From Peptococcaceae bacterium BICA1-8 (lineage in GTDB: Bacteria > Bacillota > Peptococcia > Peptococcales > BICA1-8), in assembly GCA_000802045.1 (NCBI GenBank), contig JUEF01000133.1, positions 1-37,730 on the forward strand: a stretch of DNA of 37,730 bases. Reading direction: 5' to 3'. Made by a program: the position numbers and the translations under genes. The notes under the pieces are model-generated. The model was not told the DNA's origin. It saw nothing but the letters and a program-made list of their open reading frames with translations, and made no database searches. The first letter of the stretch is position 1, and each line of letters starts with the position of its first letter. Shown piece by piece: positions 23,071-30,688 of this stretch.

Positions 23071-23739
23071 ATGGCTAAAGAAAAAATTCTCAGACATAGC
23101 GGATTAGTTAGGTTAGTCCATTGGTCCATTGCCCTTTCCACATTCACCTTAATTATTACTGGGATGTTTCAGTTACCATTGGCACGAAGATACTTTATCG
23201 ATCAACTTCCCGGTCTTTTTTGGACCGGTGACTATTCCATTACTGTTTTAGTTCATTATATAGCCGCGGCGATTCTTTTATCAGCGGTAAGTGTTCATGT
23301 TGTTTACCATGTAATCAGGAAGGAATATAACCTAATCCCCCGAAAGGGTGACATGAAAGAATCCTATCAGATAATTAAATCTATGTTTGGCTTTTGTGAG
23401 GAACCTAAAAGTGACAAGTACTTAGCGGAACAAAGGTTAGCTTATGCTTATATGGCTTTTAGCTTTCTTTTAATTTTGGTTACCGGCGTCTTGAAGGTAA
23501 TAAAAAATTTCCCTACAATGCAATTCTCTGAAACCTTTTTAAGCTGGGTTACTAATATTCATAATTTAGCTACTTTTATGATTATTTTTGGTATTTTTGC
23601 CCATTTGGCAGCATTCGCTATCAAGGCAAATTGGCCCTTACTTCCATCTATGTTTACCGGTAAGGTGGATTTAGAATACGCAAAACACCGCCACAGTATT
23701 TGGTGTATAAAAGGCGTGGGACAAAAGGAAAAAAAGTAG
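23071..23739 (+). CDS. Cytochrome b membrane subunit (FdnI/HyaC-like)
   Basis: A 222-residue protein, one base after the ferredoxin gene. Four to five membrane helices are visible with haem-ligand type histidines: R-L-V-H-W near residue 18, L-V-H-Y-I-A-A near 61, V-H-V-V-Y-H-V near 75, and T-N-I-H-N-L-A-T near 164 with H-L-A-A-F near 182. This matches the b-type cytochrome subunits of formate dehydrogenase-N and similar enzymes that pass electrons to quinone. With the Tat ferredoxin it would form a membrane electron-transfer pair facing outward. Confidence 0.87.
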   Translation: MAKEKILRHSGLVRLVHWSIALSTFTLIITGMFQLPLARRYFIDQLPGLFWTGDYSITVLVHYIAAAILLSAVSVHVVYHVIRKEYNLIPRKGDMKESYQIIKSMFGFCEEPKSDKYLAEQRLAYAYMAFSFLLILVTGVLKVIKNFPTMQFSETFLSWVTNIHNLATFMIIFGIFAHLAAFAIKANWPLLPSMFTGKVDLEYAKHRHSIWCIKGVGQKEKK

Positions 23740-23769
23740 CTGCCAAAATATAGTATCGGGAGGTAAACA

Positions 23770-23988
23770 TTGTATATTATTAATGGAAAAGGCTCATTGA
23801 TAAGACTTATTGCCGGTCTATTTATCATAATTAGTGTGATATTCAGCCAGGTATTTTCTCAAGCCTGGATCTACTTTGCAGGTTTTGTCGGGCTAATGTT
23901 AGTGATTTCTGCTACAATAGGCTTTTGCCCTATGGAGTTGATTATGAAAGCCTTTGGTGTGAAACAAAAAATTCCCTGTGATAAATAA
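23770..23988 (+). CDS. DUF2892 (YgaP-type) inner-membrane protein
   Basis: A 72-residue protein starting at TTG 23770 with GGGAGGT six bases upstream. Two membrane helices (I-R-L-I-A-G-L-F-I-I-I-S-V-I-F and I-Y-F-A-G-F-V-G-L-M-L-V-I-S) and the motif G-F-C-P-M-E-L-I-M-K-A-F-G are the DUF2892 signature, also the membrane part of rhodanese YgaP. Genes of this family are commonly found in sulfide or persulfide operons under CstR-type control, which fits the operator upstream. It ends this operon with a terminator directly after the stop. Confidence 0.85.
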   Translation: MYIINGKGSLIRLIAGLFIIISVIFSQVFSQAWIYFAGFVGLMLVISATIGFCPMELIMKAFGVKQKIPCDK

Positions 23989-24011
23989 AAAAACGCCCCC
24001 CGGGCGTTTTT
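23989..24011 (+). terminator. Intrinsic terminator after DUF2892 gene
   Basis: AAAAACGCCC and GGGCGTTTTT form a perfect ten-base stem around CCC. Confidence 0.93.
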
Positions 24012-24070
24012 CTCTGTTTTAAAGAATTATTAAGTTGTAGAAGTTTAGCTGGGTTGAAAAAAATCTTTCG

Positions 24071-24094
24071 CGCCCACTCGCCCACTCGCCCACG
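24071..24094. repeat. CGCCCACT tandem repeat, three copies
   Basis: Three consecutive eight-base units, the last ending in G instead of T. They lie between a terminator and the inverted repeat at the end of the superoxide reductase gene. Confidence 0.85.
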
Positions 24095-24110
24095 TGCTGA
24101 CGGGTTAGCG

Positions 24111-24151
24111 CGTAGAATAAGAAAACCTACGGGGCGTTTTCTTATTCTACG
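24111..24151 (-). terminator. Long hairpin over the end of the superoxide reductase gene
   Basis: CGTAGAATAAGAAAAC and GTTTTCTTATTCTACG form a perfect 16-base stem with a nine-base GC-rich loop. The right arm contains the last codons and stop of the minus-strand gene. The T-rich right arm as read on the minus strand could serve as terminator or RNA stabiliser. Confidence 0.7.
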
Positions 24152-24516
24152 TTAACCGCTTTACTATTTTCCCACAGCCCATGAATGTTACAATAACTCA
24201 TAGCTAAAATAGTTCCGGAGCTGGGGACTTTTACTTTAGTGAGGCCGATAAAATCAGTGTAAACATCCCCTTCACCATGGGCTGTAAAGTTAAAAGTTCC
24301 TAATTCTACCGGGAATTTTTTGCCTTCAGCCAAGAAAAATACTTTAATCCAAGAAATGTGGTGTTCGATTGTGTTAGGGTGATTGATAGCTTCACCAATT
24401 AAAACCTTTAATTCAAAGGCTTCATTAGCTGTCACCTTTTCTGGACAATGAATTACAGGCACATGTTTCTCGCCCTTCCAATCTCCAGACTGCATTAATT
24501 CTGTAAAAGACTTCAT
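24142..24516 (-). CDS. Superoxide reductase, class II (neelaredoxin type)
   Basis: A 124-residue protein, ATG at 24516 behind GAGGAGGT. The non-haem iron site is complete: E16-K17-H18 in G-E-K-H-V-P, H46 in N-H-P-N, H52 in E-H-H-I-S-W, and C109/H112 in S-Y-C-N-I-H-G-L-W. E16 and K17 are the conserved catalytic loop. It lacks the N-terminal desulforedoxin domain, hence class II. It reduces superoxide to peroxide in anaerobes without making oxygen. It stands alone on the minus strand; the ferritin-like protein elsewhere in the window could take the peroxide. Confidence 0.94.
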   Translation of the reverse strand: MKSFTELMQSGDWKGEKHVPVIHCPEKVTANEAFELKVLIGEAINHPNTIEHHISWIKVFFLAEGKKFPVELGTFNFTAHGEGDVYTDFIGLTKVKVPSSGTILAMSYCNIHGLWENSKAVNVE

Positions 24517-24600
24517 ATTAAAATAACCTCCTCGATAACTAAAACTAATTTACTATTATAATTATTATTACCCCAAAAGGTAAATACTCAAAACAAAAGA

Positions 24601-25356
24601 TTAAAAATTAAATAATAATTTTAGAGCCATAAATGTTACCGTAACTATTAATATGTATCTTATCCACTTATCCCCTTTGGCTACGGCAAAGTTGCTTCCT
24701 AGCCAGGCTCCTAGGGAGTTGCCAATAGCTAAAGTCAAGCCTAACCTCCAGTCAATCTTACCGCTAATGATAAAAACCAGCAAAGAGGAGAGCGTAAAAA
24801 TGCCTCCAATAAAAACCTTTAAACTATTTATTCTTACTAAAGACATTCCGGTAATTAGGGTTAAGGCTGCAATTATTATGAAGCCTACTCCAGCCTGGAT
24901 AAATCCTCCGTATACACCAATAAAGAAGAAGGCTATCATGGACGAAATCCTTTTATCTGGGTTCAATTGCCCTTCACCCTCAGAAATCATCTTCTTATGG
25001 GGCTGCTTAATTGTCAAAAATAACACCCCAAACATAACTAAGGCCAATATTTTATTAAAAATTTCATCAGGCAGTGAAATTGCTATCTTTGAACCTACGA
25101 TGGACCCAACTAAAGCAGGCATAGCTAAGGTTAGGCTGAGCTTTAAATCAAAAAAACCTTTATTGCGAAAGTTTGCTACAGCGACTATATCTTGCACCAA
25201 AAGGGCTACCCGGTTCGTACCATTGGCCATAGCTGATGGCAGTCCCAAAAAAATTAGCATGGGAATAGTTAGTAATGATCCCCCACCTCCCAGAACATTC
25301 AAAAATCCAGCTGCAGTACCAGTTGCTAAGATTAAAAAAATTTTCCCTATTGTCAT
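24601..25356 (-). CDS. TSUP family membrane transporter (TauE/SafE type)
   Basis: A 251-residue protein starting at ATG 25356 (AGGAGCC site). Seven to eight hydrophobic helices are visible. The N-terminal G-F-L-N-V-L-G-G-G-G-S-L-L-T-I-P motif and its echo in the second half (G-G-F-I-Q-A-G-V-G-F-I) are typical of TSUP proteins. The family exports sulfite, thiosulfate or sulfoacetate and related anions. Its nearness to a possible persulfide-responsive operon may be meaningful, but the substrate cannot be read from sequence. Confidence 0.88.
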   Translation of the reverse strand: MTIGKIFLILATGTAAGFLNVLGGGGSLLTIPMLIFLGLPSAMANGTNRVALLVQDIVAVANFRNKGFFDLKLSLTLAMPALVGSIVGSKIAISLPDEIFNKILALVMFGVLFLTIKQPHKKMISEGEGQLNPDKRISSMIAFFFIGVYGGFIQAGVGFIIIAALTLITGMSLVRINSLKVFIGGIFTLSSLLVFIISGKIDWRLGLTLAIGNSLGAWLGSNFAVAKGDKWIRYILIVTVTFMALKLLFNF

Positions 25357-25650
25357 TTGCTTCAGGCTCCTTTTGACCTACCTATGTAATTCCAATAGTA
25401 TAATCTTAGCATAATCTTCTTATTCTGTTGAATTTTTAGAAAAATAATTTTTCACCCACATAAGTTGCGTTAGATTGAGACCTCACTTCGCTAGCTTGAG
25501 TAGTAATCTAAGCACAATAAAAAGTAATATTGCAGTATATCATGCATAGATTGTGTCAGGAAAGTTTGACATTAATTGTTACAGGGTATTTTTTCTCTTT
25601 TCTGAGCACTGAACACTGGACACGAAACCCAAGAGACTGCCCCATAATAG
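25357..25650. other. Non-coding gap with repeat fragments
   Basis: No gene is supported here. It holds a fragment of the dispersed repeat also seen near 27590 (around 25475-25500, GAGACCTCACTTCGCTAGC), and an imperfect seven-base tandem G-A-(G/A)-C-A-C-T like series at 25604-25624. Confidence 0.6.
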
Positions 25651-25673
25651 AAAAAGACCTGCGTTTGCAGGCC
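25651..25673 (-). terminator. Intrinsic terminator after sspH
   Basis: On the minus strand CCTGC-AAAC-GCAGG is followed by TCTTTTT. It begins directly after the sspH stop codon. Confidence 0.85.
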
Positions 25674-25865
25674 TTAATGTTTATTATGTATTTCTTCTAA
25701 CTGATTAATAGGTACTGTCATCTTTTCCTTAAATTGGGGACCTGTTGCTACTTCTGCTGTTTTTTCTGTTTCATTTATGCCGGTAATCCAGATGGCTTTG
25801 TCTTTATAAAGGACTTGGATACTATCAGATGAATCAATAATCTCCTTAGCTCTTTGAATATCCAT
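25674..25865 (-). CDS. sspH: Small acid-soluble spore protein SspH
   Basis: A 63-residue protein; ATG at 25865 has AAAGGAGG upstream. A longer open frame to 25988 lacks a ribosome site. M-D-I-Q-R-A-K-E-I-I-D-S-S-D-S-I-Q-V-L-Y, with W-I-T-G-I-N-E and T-A-E-V-A-T, then M-T-V-P-I-N-Q-L-E-E, is the H-type SASP pattern. H-type SASPs are minor spore-core proteins made in the forespore. The gene is a single transcription unit with its own terminator. Confidence 0.93.
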   Translation of the reverse strand: MDIQRAKEIIDSSDSIQVLYKDKAIWITGINETEKTAEVATGPQFKEKMTVPINQLEEIHNKH

Positions 25866-26050
25866 TATTGCAAAACCTCCTTTCCCAAGGATAAAAGTAT
25901 TTTTTAACATAAAGCTGGAATTTATGCAAAAATTTATAGAGGGACTCTTGGGGGTAAGACTATAGTCTTTGTCTTTTTCTAGCCACAAGCTACTAAATAT
26001 GGTTATAATATTAATAACTTTTTGTTTATCTTGAAAGGACTGAAGTCATT

Positions 26051-26653
26051 TTGGAAAAGTACATCTGTGTGTATAGCTCCTCGAGCTCGGTGGTTAGTCC
26101 GGAATACTTTGACGCAGCCCGACAGCTAGGGACAGAAATGGGTAAGCGGGATATAGGTCTAGTTTTTGGAGGGGGAGTAGTAGGGTTGATGGGTGAAACG
26201 GCGAGAGCAGTTCATGACTCAGGTGGTAAAGTTGTAGGGGTAATCCCTGAGGCCCTCAATCAAAAAGGAATAGTATACGAATATTGTGATGAACTAATAA
26301 TTACTAAGGAACTAAGAGAAAGAAAAGCCATTATGGATGAAAAGGCAGATGGCTTTATGGCCTTACCCGGGGGGTTTGGGACCCTAGAGGAGTTGCTGGA
26401 GATAATTACCTTGAAACAGTTGAGATATCATAATAAACCTATTGTTGTTTTAAATGTAAATGGTTTTTATAATGGGCTAATAGAAGTTTTTGAAAAAATT
26501 ATTGAGCTGAAATTTGCCAAAGTAAACTGTCGTGATTTATACCATGTTACTAGCAAAGTAGAAGAAGCCCTAAAATATTTCGAAAACTATGTACCCACAG
26601 ATTGCGGTCCTAAGTGGTTAACTCATATAGAAAAGGAAAGTGGGAGAAAATAG
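26051..26653 (+). CDS. LOG family protein (YvdD-like nucleoside 5'-monophosphate phosphoribohydrolase)
   Basis: A 200-residue protein from TTG 26051. Signature motifs are visible: L-V-F-G-G-G-V-V-G-L-M-G near residue 37-48 and the catalytic L-P-G-G-F-G-T-L-E-E near residue 105-114, with preceding R-K-A-I-M. LOG proteins cleave the N-glycosidic bond of (cytokinin) nucleoside monophosphates. In bacteria the natural role is often nucleotide salvage or clean-up. It is directly joined to the deacetylase gene (stop 26653, start 26654), so the two are probably co-transcribed. Confidence 0.9.
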   Translation: MEKYICVYSSSSSVVSPEYFDAARQLGTEMGKRDIGLVFGGGVVGLMGETARAVHDSGGKVVGVIPEALNQKGIVYEYCDELIITKELRERKAIMDEKADGFMALPGGFGTLEELLEIITLKQLRYHNKPIVVLNVNGFYNGLIEVFEKIIELKFAKVNCRDLYHVTSKVEEALKYFENYVPTDCGPKWLTHIEKESGRK

Positions 26654-27568
26654 ATGTTACACAAGGTGCTTGCTGTTATTTTAACTACCGTATATTTAAT
26701 TACGCCTCAACCTGAACCCAAGCCGGAGCCTCCACCACCCCCCCCACCTCCCGTGATTGAGGAAATTTCTTATCCGGTCAATGTTCCAATTATTATTTAT
26801 CATCACTTAGCTCCACCTAATTTAAATATTGCTTATAATGATGAAATAATTACTCCAATTCAGTTTGAGAACCAAATTAAGCTATTAAAGGATATGGGTT
26901 TTAGCAGTGTTACTGTCAGTGAGCTTTATGAATTAATGCAGAAAGGTCACATGCCTGAAGAAAAGGTTTTTGCAATAACCTTTGATGATGGTTATGAGAG
27001 TAACTATATTTACGCTTTTCCTATTTTGAAAAAATATAATATGAAAGCAACAATAAATGTTGTTGTCAAAACCTTGCAGGAAGAAAGTACCGCTGAGTTT
27101 AACCCTGAGATTTTATCCCATTTATCCTGGGAGCAGATGAGAGAAATGATTGACTCCGGTTTAATTGAGTTTGGGTCCCATACGTACAATCAGCATATTT
27201 ATGAGGTTACCGATAATAAGAAAACCGCCCCGGCCCTAACCAACAGGGTATACCTATATAAAGAACAAACCTTTGAAAGTGATGAAGAGTGGCGGAAACG
27301 TATTTTTGACGACCTGCTGCTAGCCAAAGCCAAAATGGAGCATAAGCTAGGCTATACCCCTAAGGTAATAGCTTACCCCTATGGAGATTATAATCAGGCA
27401 GTGGTTGATGTAGTTAAAGAAATAGGCTATGAGATAGGCCTGACAACAAATCCAGGCTTAGCCACACCTGATTCGCCAGTCTATGAACTGCCCAGGACCT
27501 ATATTAGACCTAATGACGATATGGCATATTTTTTCTTTAAAATTAAAAATATTAAGCCTGAAAATTAG
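26654..27568 (+). CDS. Secreted polysaccharide deacetylase (NodB domain)
   Basis: A 304-residue protein with ATG 26654. Residues 1-19 form a membrane or signal segment, then a Pro-rich linker with P-E-P-K-P-E-P and eight Pro. The NodB domain includes the metal motif T-F-D-D-G-Y near residue 110-115 and S-H-T-Y-N-Q-H near residue 174-180, with P-Y-G-D-Y near 238. An additional insertion after the second motif distinguishes it from the shortest family members. It should remove N-acetyl groups from peptidoglycan or another surface polysaccharide. Confidence 0.88.
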   Translation: MLHKVLAVILTTVYLITPQPEPKPEPPPPPPPPVIEEISYPVNVPIIIYHHLAPPNLNIAYNDEIITPIQFENQIKLLKDMGFSSVTVSELYELMQKGHMPEEKVFAITFDDGYESNYIYAFPILKKYNMKATINVVVKTLQEESTAEFNPEILSHLSWEQMREMIDSGLIEFGSHTYNQHIYEVTDNKKTAPALTNRVYLYKEQTFESDEEWRKRIFDDLLLAKAKMEHKLGYTPKVIAYPYGDYNQAVVDVVKEIGYEIGLTTNPGLATPDSPVYELPRTYIRPNDDMAYFFFKIKNIKPEN

Positions 27569-27587
27569 AAGAGTATTAAAAATAGTA

Positions 27588-27695
27588 TTTCGCTCTGCTA
27601 GATTAAGACTCCGCTTCGCTAGACAAACTAAAAAAATCTAACGAAATGAAATGTAGTGAAATCTTTAATCTAACGAAGTGAAATCTTAGTCTTTA
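27588..27695. repeat. Dispersed imperfect inverted repeat (GAAGCGAAG-type)
   Basis: AGATTAAGACTCCGCTTCGCTAGA-type bases on the left have diverged reverse-complement copies on the right (two versions of TCTAACGAA(G/A)TGAAAT). Related bases occur at 25475-25500 and near the window end. Confidence 0.55.
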
Positions 27696-27703
27696 ATATT
27701 TTT

Positions 27704-27733
27704 CTCAACCTCAACCTCAACCTCAACCTCAAC
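27704..27733. repeat. CTCAAC tandem repeat, five copies
   Basis: Five perfect consecutive hexamers directly beside a strong terminator hairpin. Confidence 0.95.
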
Positions 27734-27735
27734 CT

Positions 27736-27776
27736 AAAAAGGAATAACTAAGCCATTGGCTTAGTTATTCCTTTTT
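27736..27776 (-). terminator. Bidirectional terminator, 19-base perfect stem
   Basis: AAAAAGGAATAACTAAGCC pairs with its exact complement around ATT. It includes the last codons and stop of the minus-strand dehydrogenase gene and serves the converging deacetylase gene as well. Confidence 0.93.
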
Positions 27777-28742
27777 GTATTCCGGGTTTACAACATGCGT
27801 CGGCATCTTACCGTTAAAGTGATCAATAAGATGTTTAGCACATTCTCTAGTCATGTCAGTCCTAGTTTCTAATGTAGAGGAGCCTATATGGGGTGTTATA
27901 ACTATATTATCTAAGCTTAATAATCCTTCTGCAACTTTAGGCTCAAATTCAAATACATCTAAGGCTGCACCTTTGATTTCCCCTGCTTTAAGTGCCTCTA
28001 ATAAAGCCTTCTCTTCAACCACCGGTCCCCGGGCAGTATTAATTAAATATGCAGAAGGCTTCATGGCCTTCAATCTCTTTTCGTTGATCAAGTGGTGAGT
28101 TTCAGGAGTTAGTGGACAGTGGACGGAAATAACATCCGCCTTCTGGATTAATTCATCTAGAGGCATATATTTGATATTTAATTCTGCCTCTTCTTTTGGT
28201 GAATAAGGAGTTCTTTTTTGATAGACTACCTTCATACCAAAGGCCTGGGCAAGTTTGGCTGTCCTTAGGCCTATCCTCCCCATCCCCACAATTCCCAGAG
28301 TTTTATTAGTTAGTACATCTCCCAAGAAATGAGTAGGCCCACCCCAGGCTTGACGGTCCTTGGCCCGCAATCTCCTGTCCCCTTCAATTACCCTGCGTAA
28401 TAAGGAAATAATCAAGCCTAAGGTCAATTCAGCTGTGGCTTGGGTAACGGTATTGGGGATATTTGTGACCATGATTCCCTTTTCCGTAGCGTATTTGACA
28501 TCAACATTATCAAAGCCTGCGCCGAAGTTGCTGATAATCTCTAGTTTTATTCCGGCATCAATAATCTCCTTATTAACTTTAAAAGCTACGGACAGGAGTC
28601 CATGACACTGAGGAATAAGCTTAAGAATCTCTTCAGTGGAGAATCTCCCCTCCTTGGGAGCGATTACATCAAAGTTATTGTATAACTCCTCTAAACCTTT
28701 TTCTGGCAGTATGTAGTTAATAAGTATCTTCTTTTTTCCCAT
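27765..28742 (-). CDS. D-2-hydroxyacid dehydrogenase (glyoxylate/hydroxypyruvate reductase type)
   Basis: A 325-residue protein, ATG at 28742 behind GAGGAGGAT. The Rossmann motif G-M-G-R-I-G-L-R-T-A lies near residue 153. Catalytic residues fit the family: Arg in I-N-T-A-R-G-P near 237, Glu in L-D-V-F-E-F-E-P near 264, and His in I-V-I-T-P-H-I-G-S near 285. It should reduce glyoxylate, hydroxypyruvate or a 2-keto sugar acid with NAD(P)H. It is a single gene. The exact substrate is not set by the sequence. Confidence 0.9.
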   Translation of the reverse strand: MGKKKILINYILPEKGLEELYNNFDVIAPKEGRFSTEEILKLIPQCHGLLSVAFKVNKEIIDAGIKLEIISNFGAGFDNVDVKYATEKGIMVTNIPNTVTQATAELTLGLIISLLRRVIEGDRRLRAKDRQAWGGPTHFLGDVLTNKTLGIVGMGRIGLRTAKLAQAFGMKVVYQKRTPYSPKEEAELNIKYMPLDELIQKADVISVHCPLTPETHHLINEKRLKAMKPSAYLINTARGPVVEEKALLEALKAGEIKGAALDVFEFEPKVAEGLLSLDNIVITPHIGSSTLETRTDMTRECAKHLIDHFNGKMPTHVVNPEYKKE

Positions 28743-28863
28743 CGATATCCTCCTCGTCTTGTTCTTATATTTTAGCGTACAGTTAATATAAATATGTATT
28801 TCTGATTAACAAGGGAATTTCCTGCTTAGTGCAAAGATGTACAAAATATCTAGAGGCAAGGAA

Positions 28864-28891
28864 TTGACAACTTCCTTAAGACAAGTAAAAT
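28864..28891 (+). promoter_or_regulatory. Possible sigma-A promoter before trmB
   Basis: TTGACA (28864-28869), 16 bases, TAAAAT (28886-28891), about 80 bases before the start codon. No operator-like repeat is seen nearby. Confidence 0.45.
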
Positions 28892-28973
28892 TATACTATC
28901 TAGTAGCATTTACGTCTAATATTTGACTTGTCTTTTTAGTGGTTAATTAAAGTCACTAACTTTGAGGTGAAAC

Positions 28974-29615
28974 ATGAGTAGAGTACGCAGAAAGGCAGGC
29001 ACCAAAGAGGCTTTATTAGCCCTCTCGCCTCCTCTTGTCGTAAATCCAAAGGCTAATCGAGGGAACTGGCAAGGATTTTTTAATAATAATAATAAAATTC
29101 ATATTGAGCTAGGGATGGGGAGGGGCACATTTATCTTTACATTAGCTCAGCGAAATCCTGATATTAACTTTATTGGGTTAGAAATAAAGGAAGAGGTATT
29201 AATTACTGGCATTAAAAAAACCCTGGATTATAGTTTGCCTAATTTAGCCTATGTTTGGGGAGATGTTAATGATTTATCAGATTATTTTGCTAATGAGGAA
29301 GTAGCAAGAATATATATCAACTTCTGTGACCCATGGCCAAAATTCAGGCATACTAAAAGGAGAATAACCCACGGTAATTTTTTAGACATTTACCAGATTA
29401 TCCTGCAAGAGAGAGGGGAAATACATTTTAAAACAGATAATGAGGATTTATTTGAGTTTTCTCTAAATATGTTCCGTGCAAAAAATTGGGGTCTTAAAGA
29501 TGTAAGCTTAGACTTTTATCGCGACCTGCCTTTGGATAATGTACCCACAGAATACGAGTTGAAGTTTGTTGAGCAAGGGCTGAAAATATTCAGATTGGCA
29601 GCTATAAACATATAA
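28974..29615 (+). CDS. trmB: tRNA (guanine-N7-)-methyltransferase TrmB
   Basis: A 213-residue protein, ATG 28974 behind TGAGGTGA. It has the SAM-binding E-L-G-M-G-R-G near residue 44-50, the second motif F-I-G-L-E-I-K near 66, and the family signature N-F-C-D-P-W-P-K-F-R-H-T-K-R-R near 119-133, then F-K-T-D-N near 154. It methylates G46 of tRNA. Cys in place of the usual Ser/Pro after N-F is a small variation. It precedes the gntR promoter and is unrelated to the sugar genes that follow. Confidence 0.95.
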   Translation: MSRVRRKAGTKEALLALSPPLVVNPKANRGNWQGFFNNNNKIHIELGMGRGTFIFTLAQRNPDINFIGLEIKEEVLITGIKKTLDYSLPNLAYVWGDVNDLSDYFANEEVARIYINFCDPWPKFRHTKRRITHGNFLDIYQIILQERGEIHFKTDNEDLFEFSLNMFRAKNWGLKDVSLDFYRDLPLDNVPTEYELKFVEQGLKIFRLAAINI

Positions 29616-29632
29616 GACAAAAGCGAATGTTG

Positions 29633-29692
29633 TTGAAGTTTTCCAATTAAACAAATATAATAAAAACATCCATTCTTGTAATATTGTAATAT
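29633..29692 (+). promoter_or_regulatory. Promoter and operator before gntR-type gene
   Basis: TTGAAG (29633-29638), 17 bases, TATAAT (29656-29661). TAATATTGTAATAT (29679-29692), an AATATT-(GT)-AATAT dyad, begins 18 bases after the -10 start of transcription side. The same 14 bases occur inverted before the aldolase gene at the same offset. Confidence 0.7.
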
Positions 29693-29707
29693 ACCGGAGG
29701 TGTAACA

Positions 29708-30475
29708 ATGCACGATGCGGCGCCGCTTCATTATAAAATCGCTCATGAACTCAGAGATGGTTTAAAAAAAGGTCAGTGGAAAGCAGGCGATTTATTTCCA
29801 ACTGATAAACAATTGATGGAAAAATATAGTGTCAGCAGCACAACAGTGCGAAGAGCTATTTATGAACTTGTCAAAGAAGGCTGGTTAGATAGGAAACCGG
29901 GAAAAGGAACCTTTGTTAAGGGCGAAATGGTTGAAACCCTAAAAAGGTTAACCGGCTTTTTTGAAGAAATAAAAGCAAAAGGTATGGTTCCTAGTGCCAA
30001 GTTGGTTAAGGTGGTGGAGGTAGAGCTTACAGATGAGCTCTTAGAGGAAGTCCCGGAACTGAAGGATTTTGATGAGACAAGACTTTTCTTAATAAGAAAG
30101 ATTCAACAAATGAATGATATTCCGGTAGTTTATTTAGATAGCTATTGGCCCTATGAAATTGGTCTTGAGCTTAGTAAGCATGATCTAACATCTAGGGGGA
30201 TGTACGAAATTCTCCAGAGTAGTCTGGGTATTTCTTTAGAAAAGGCTGATCAAATAATTTCCGCATCTATAGCTGATGAAGTTGTAGCAAAGGCCTTAAA
30301 TATTTCTGTGGGGACGCCCATTTTAGTTATGAGTAGGACTGTATTTAGTGGTGAAAATGCCTTAGAGGTCTCTATTAACAAATACAGGGCAGATATGTAT
30401 AGTTATAGGGTACAGCTTGATAGTTCCGTCAGTATGGGGGACGAGGGATTAGTTATTGAGACAAGTAATTTCTAA
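29708..30475 (+). CDS. GntR/HutC-family (UTRA) transcriptional regulator
   Basis: A 255-residue protein from ATG 29708 (GGAGGTG site). The N-terminal winged helix has A-P-L-H-Y-K-I-A-H-E-L-R, F-P-T-D-K-Q-L-M-E-K-Y-S-V-S-S-T-T-V-R-R-A-I and G-W-L-D-R-K-P-G-K-G-T-F. The C-terminal half is a UTRA ligand domain (T-R-L-F-L-I-R-K-I-Q, V-V-Y-L-D-S-Y-W-P, L-E-V-S-I-N-K-Y-R-A-D). UTRA domains bind small sugar phosphates or similar effectors. A shared operator before its own gene and before the aldolase suggests it controls both; the effector may be a sugar phosphate of this pathway. Confidence 0.92.
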   Translation: MHDAAPLHYKIAHELRDGLKKGQWKAGDLFPTDKQLMEKYSVSSTTVRRAIYELVKEGWLDRKPGKGTFVKGEMVETLKRLTGFFEEIKAKGMVPSAKLVKVVEVELTDELLEEVPELKDFDETRLFLIRKIQQMNDIPVVYLDSYWPYEIGLELSKHDLTSRGMYEILQSSLGISLEKADQIISASIADEVVAKALNISVGTPILVMSRTVFSGENALEVSINKYRADMYSYRVQLDSSVSMGDEGLVIETSNF

Positions 30476-30555
30476 AAAACAGTTAAATGAAAACATTATA
30501 TTTCAAATGGTTGACATAGTCGGCCATTTTTTTGTTGTACGAAAAAAAATTCTTA

Positions 30556-30615
30556 TTGACATTTCGCTGAACAAAAAAATATAATAAAGCTGAAACTAAT
30601 AATATTACAATATTA
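30556..30615 (+). promoter_or_regulatory. Promoter and GntR-type operator before aldolase gene
   Basis: TTGACA (30556-30561), 18 bases, TATAAT (30580-30585). ATATTACAATATTA (30602-30615) is the exact reverse complement of the operator before the regulator gene and begins 17 bases after the -10 element. A second TTGACA further upstream (near 30510) has no good partner. The remainder of the 212-base gap shows no gene. Confidence 0.75.
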
Positions 30616-30688
30616 TATATATACCAAACAAATTAATTACTATTTAGTTTTATTAACAAATTATCAGAGTAGTCTGGAGGGAATTTTT

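Noticed and set aside
24653..25414. Long plus-strand open frame (253 codons) opposite the TSUP transporter gene
   Set aside because: Antisense shadow: the minus-strand frame has clear transporter motifs and a ribosome site, while the plus-strand frame is Pro/Lys-rich without any recognisable motif or start signal.
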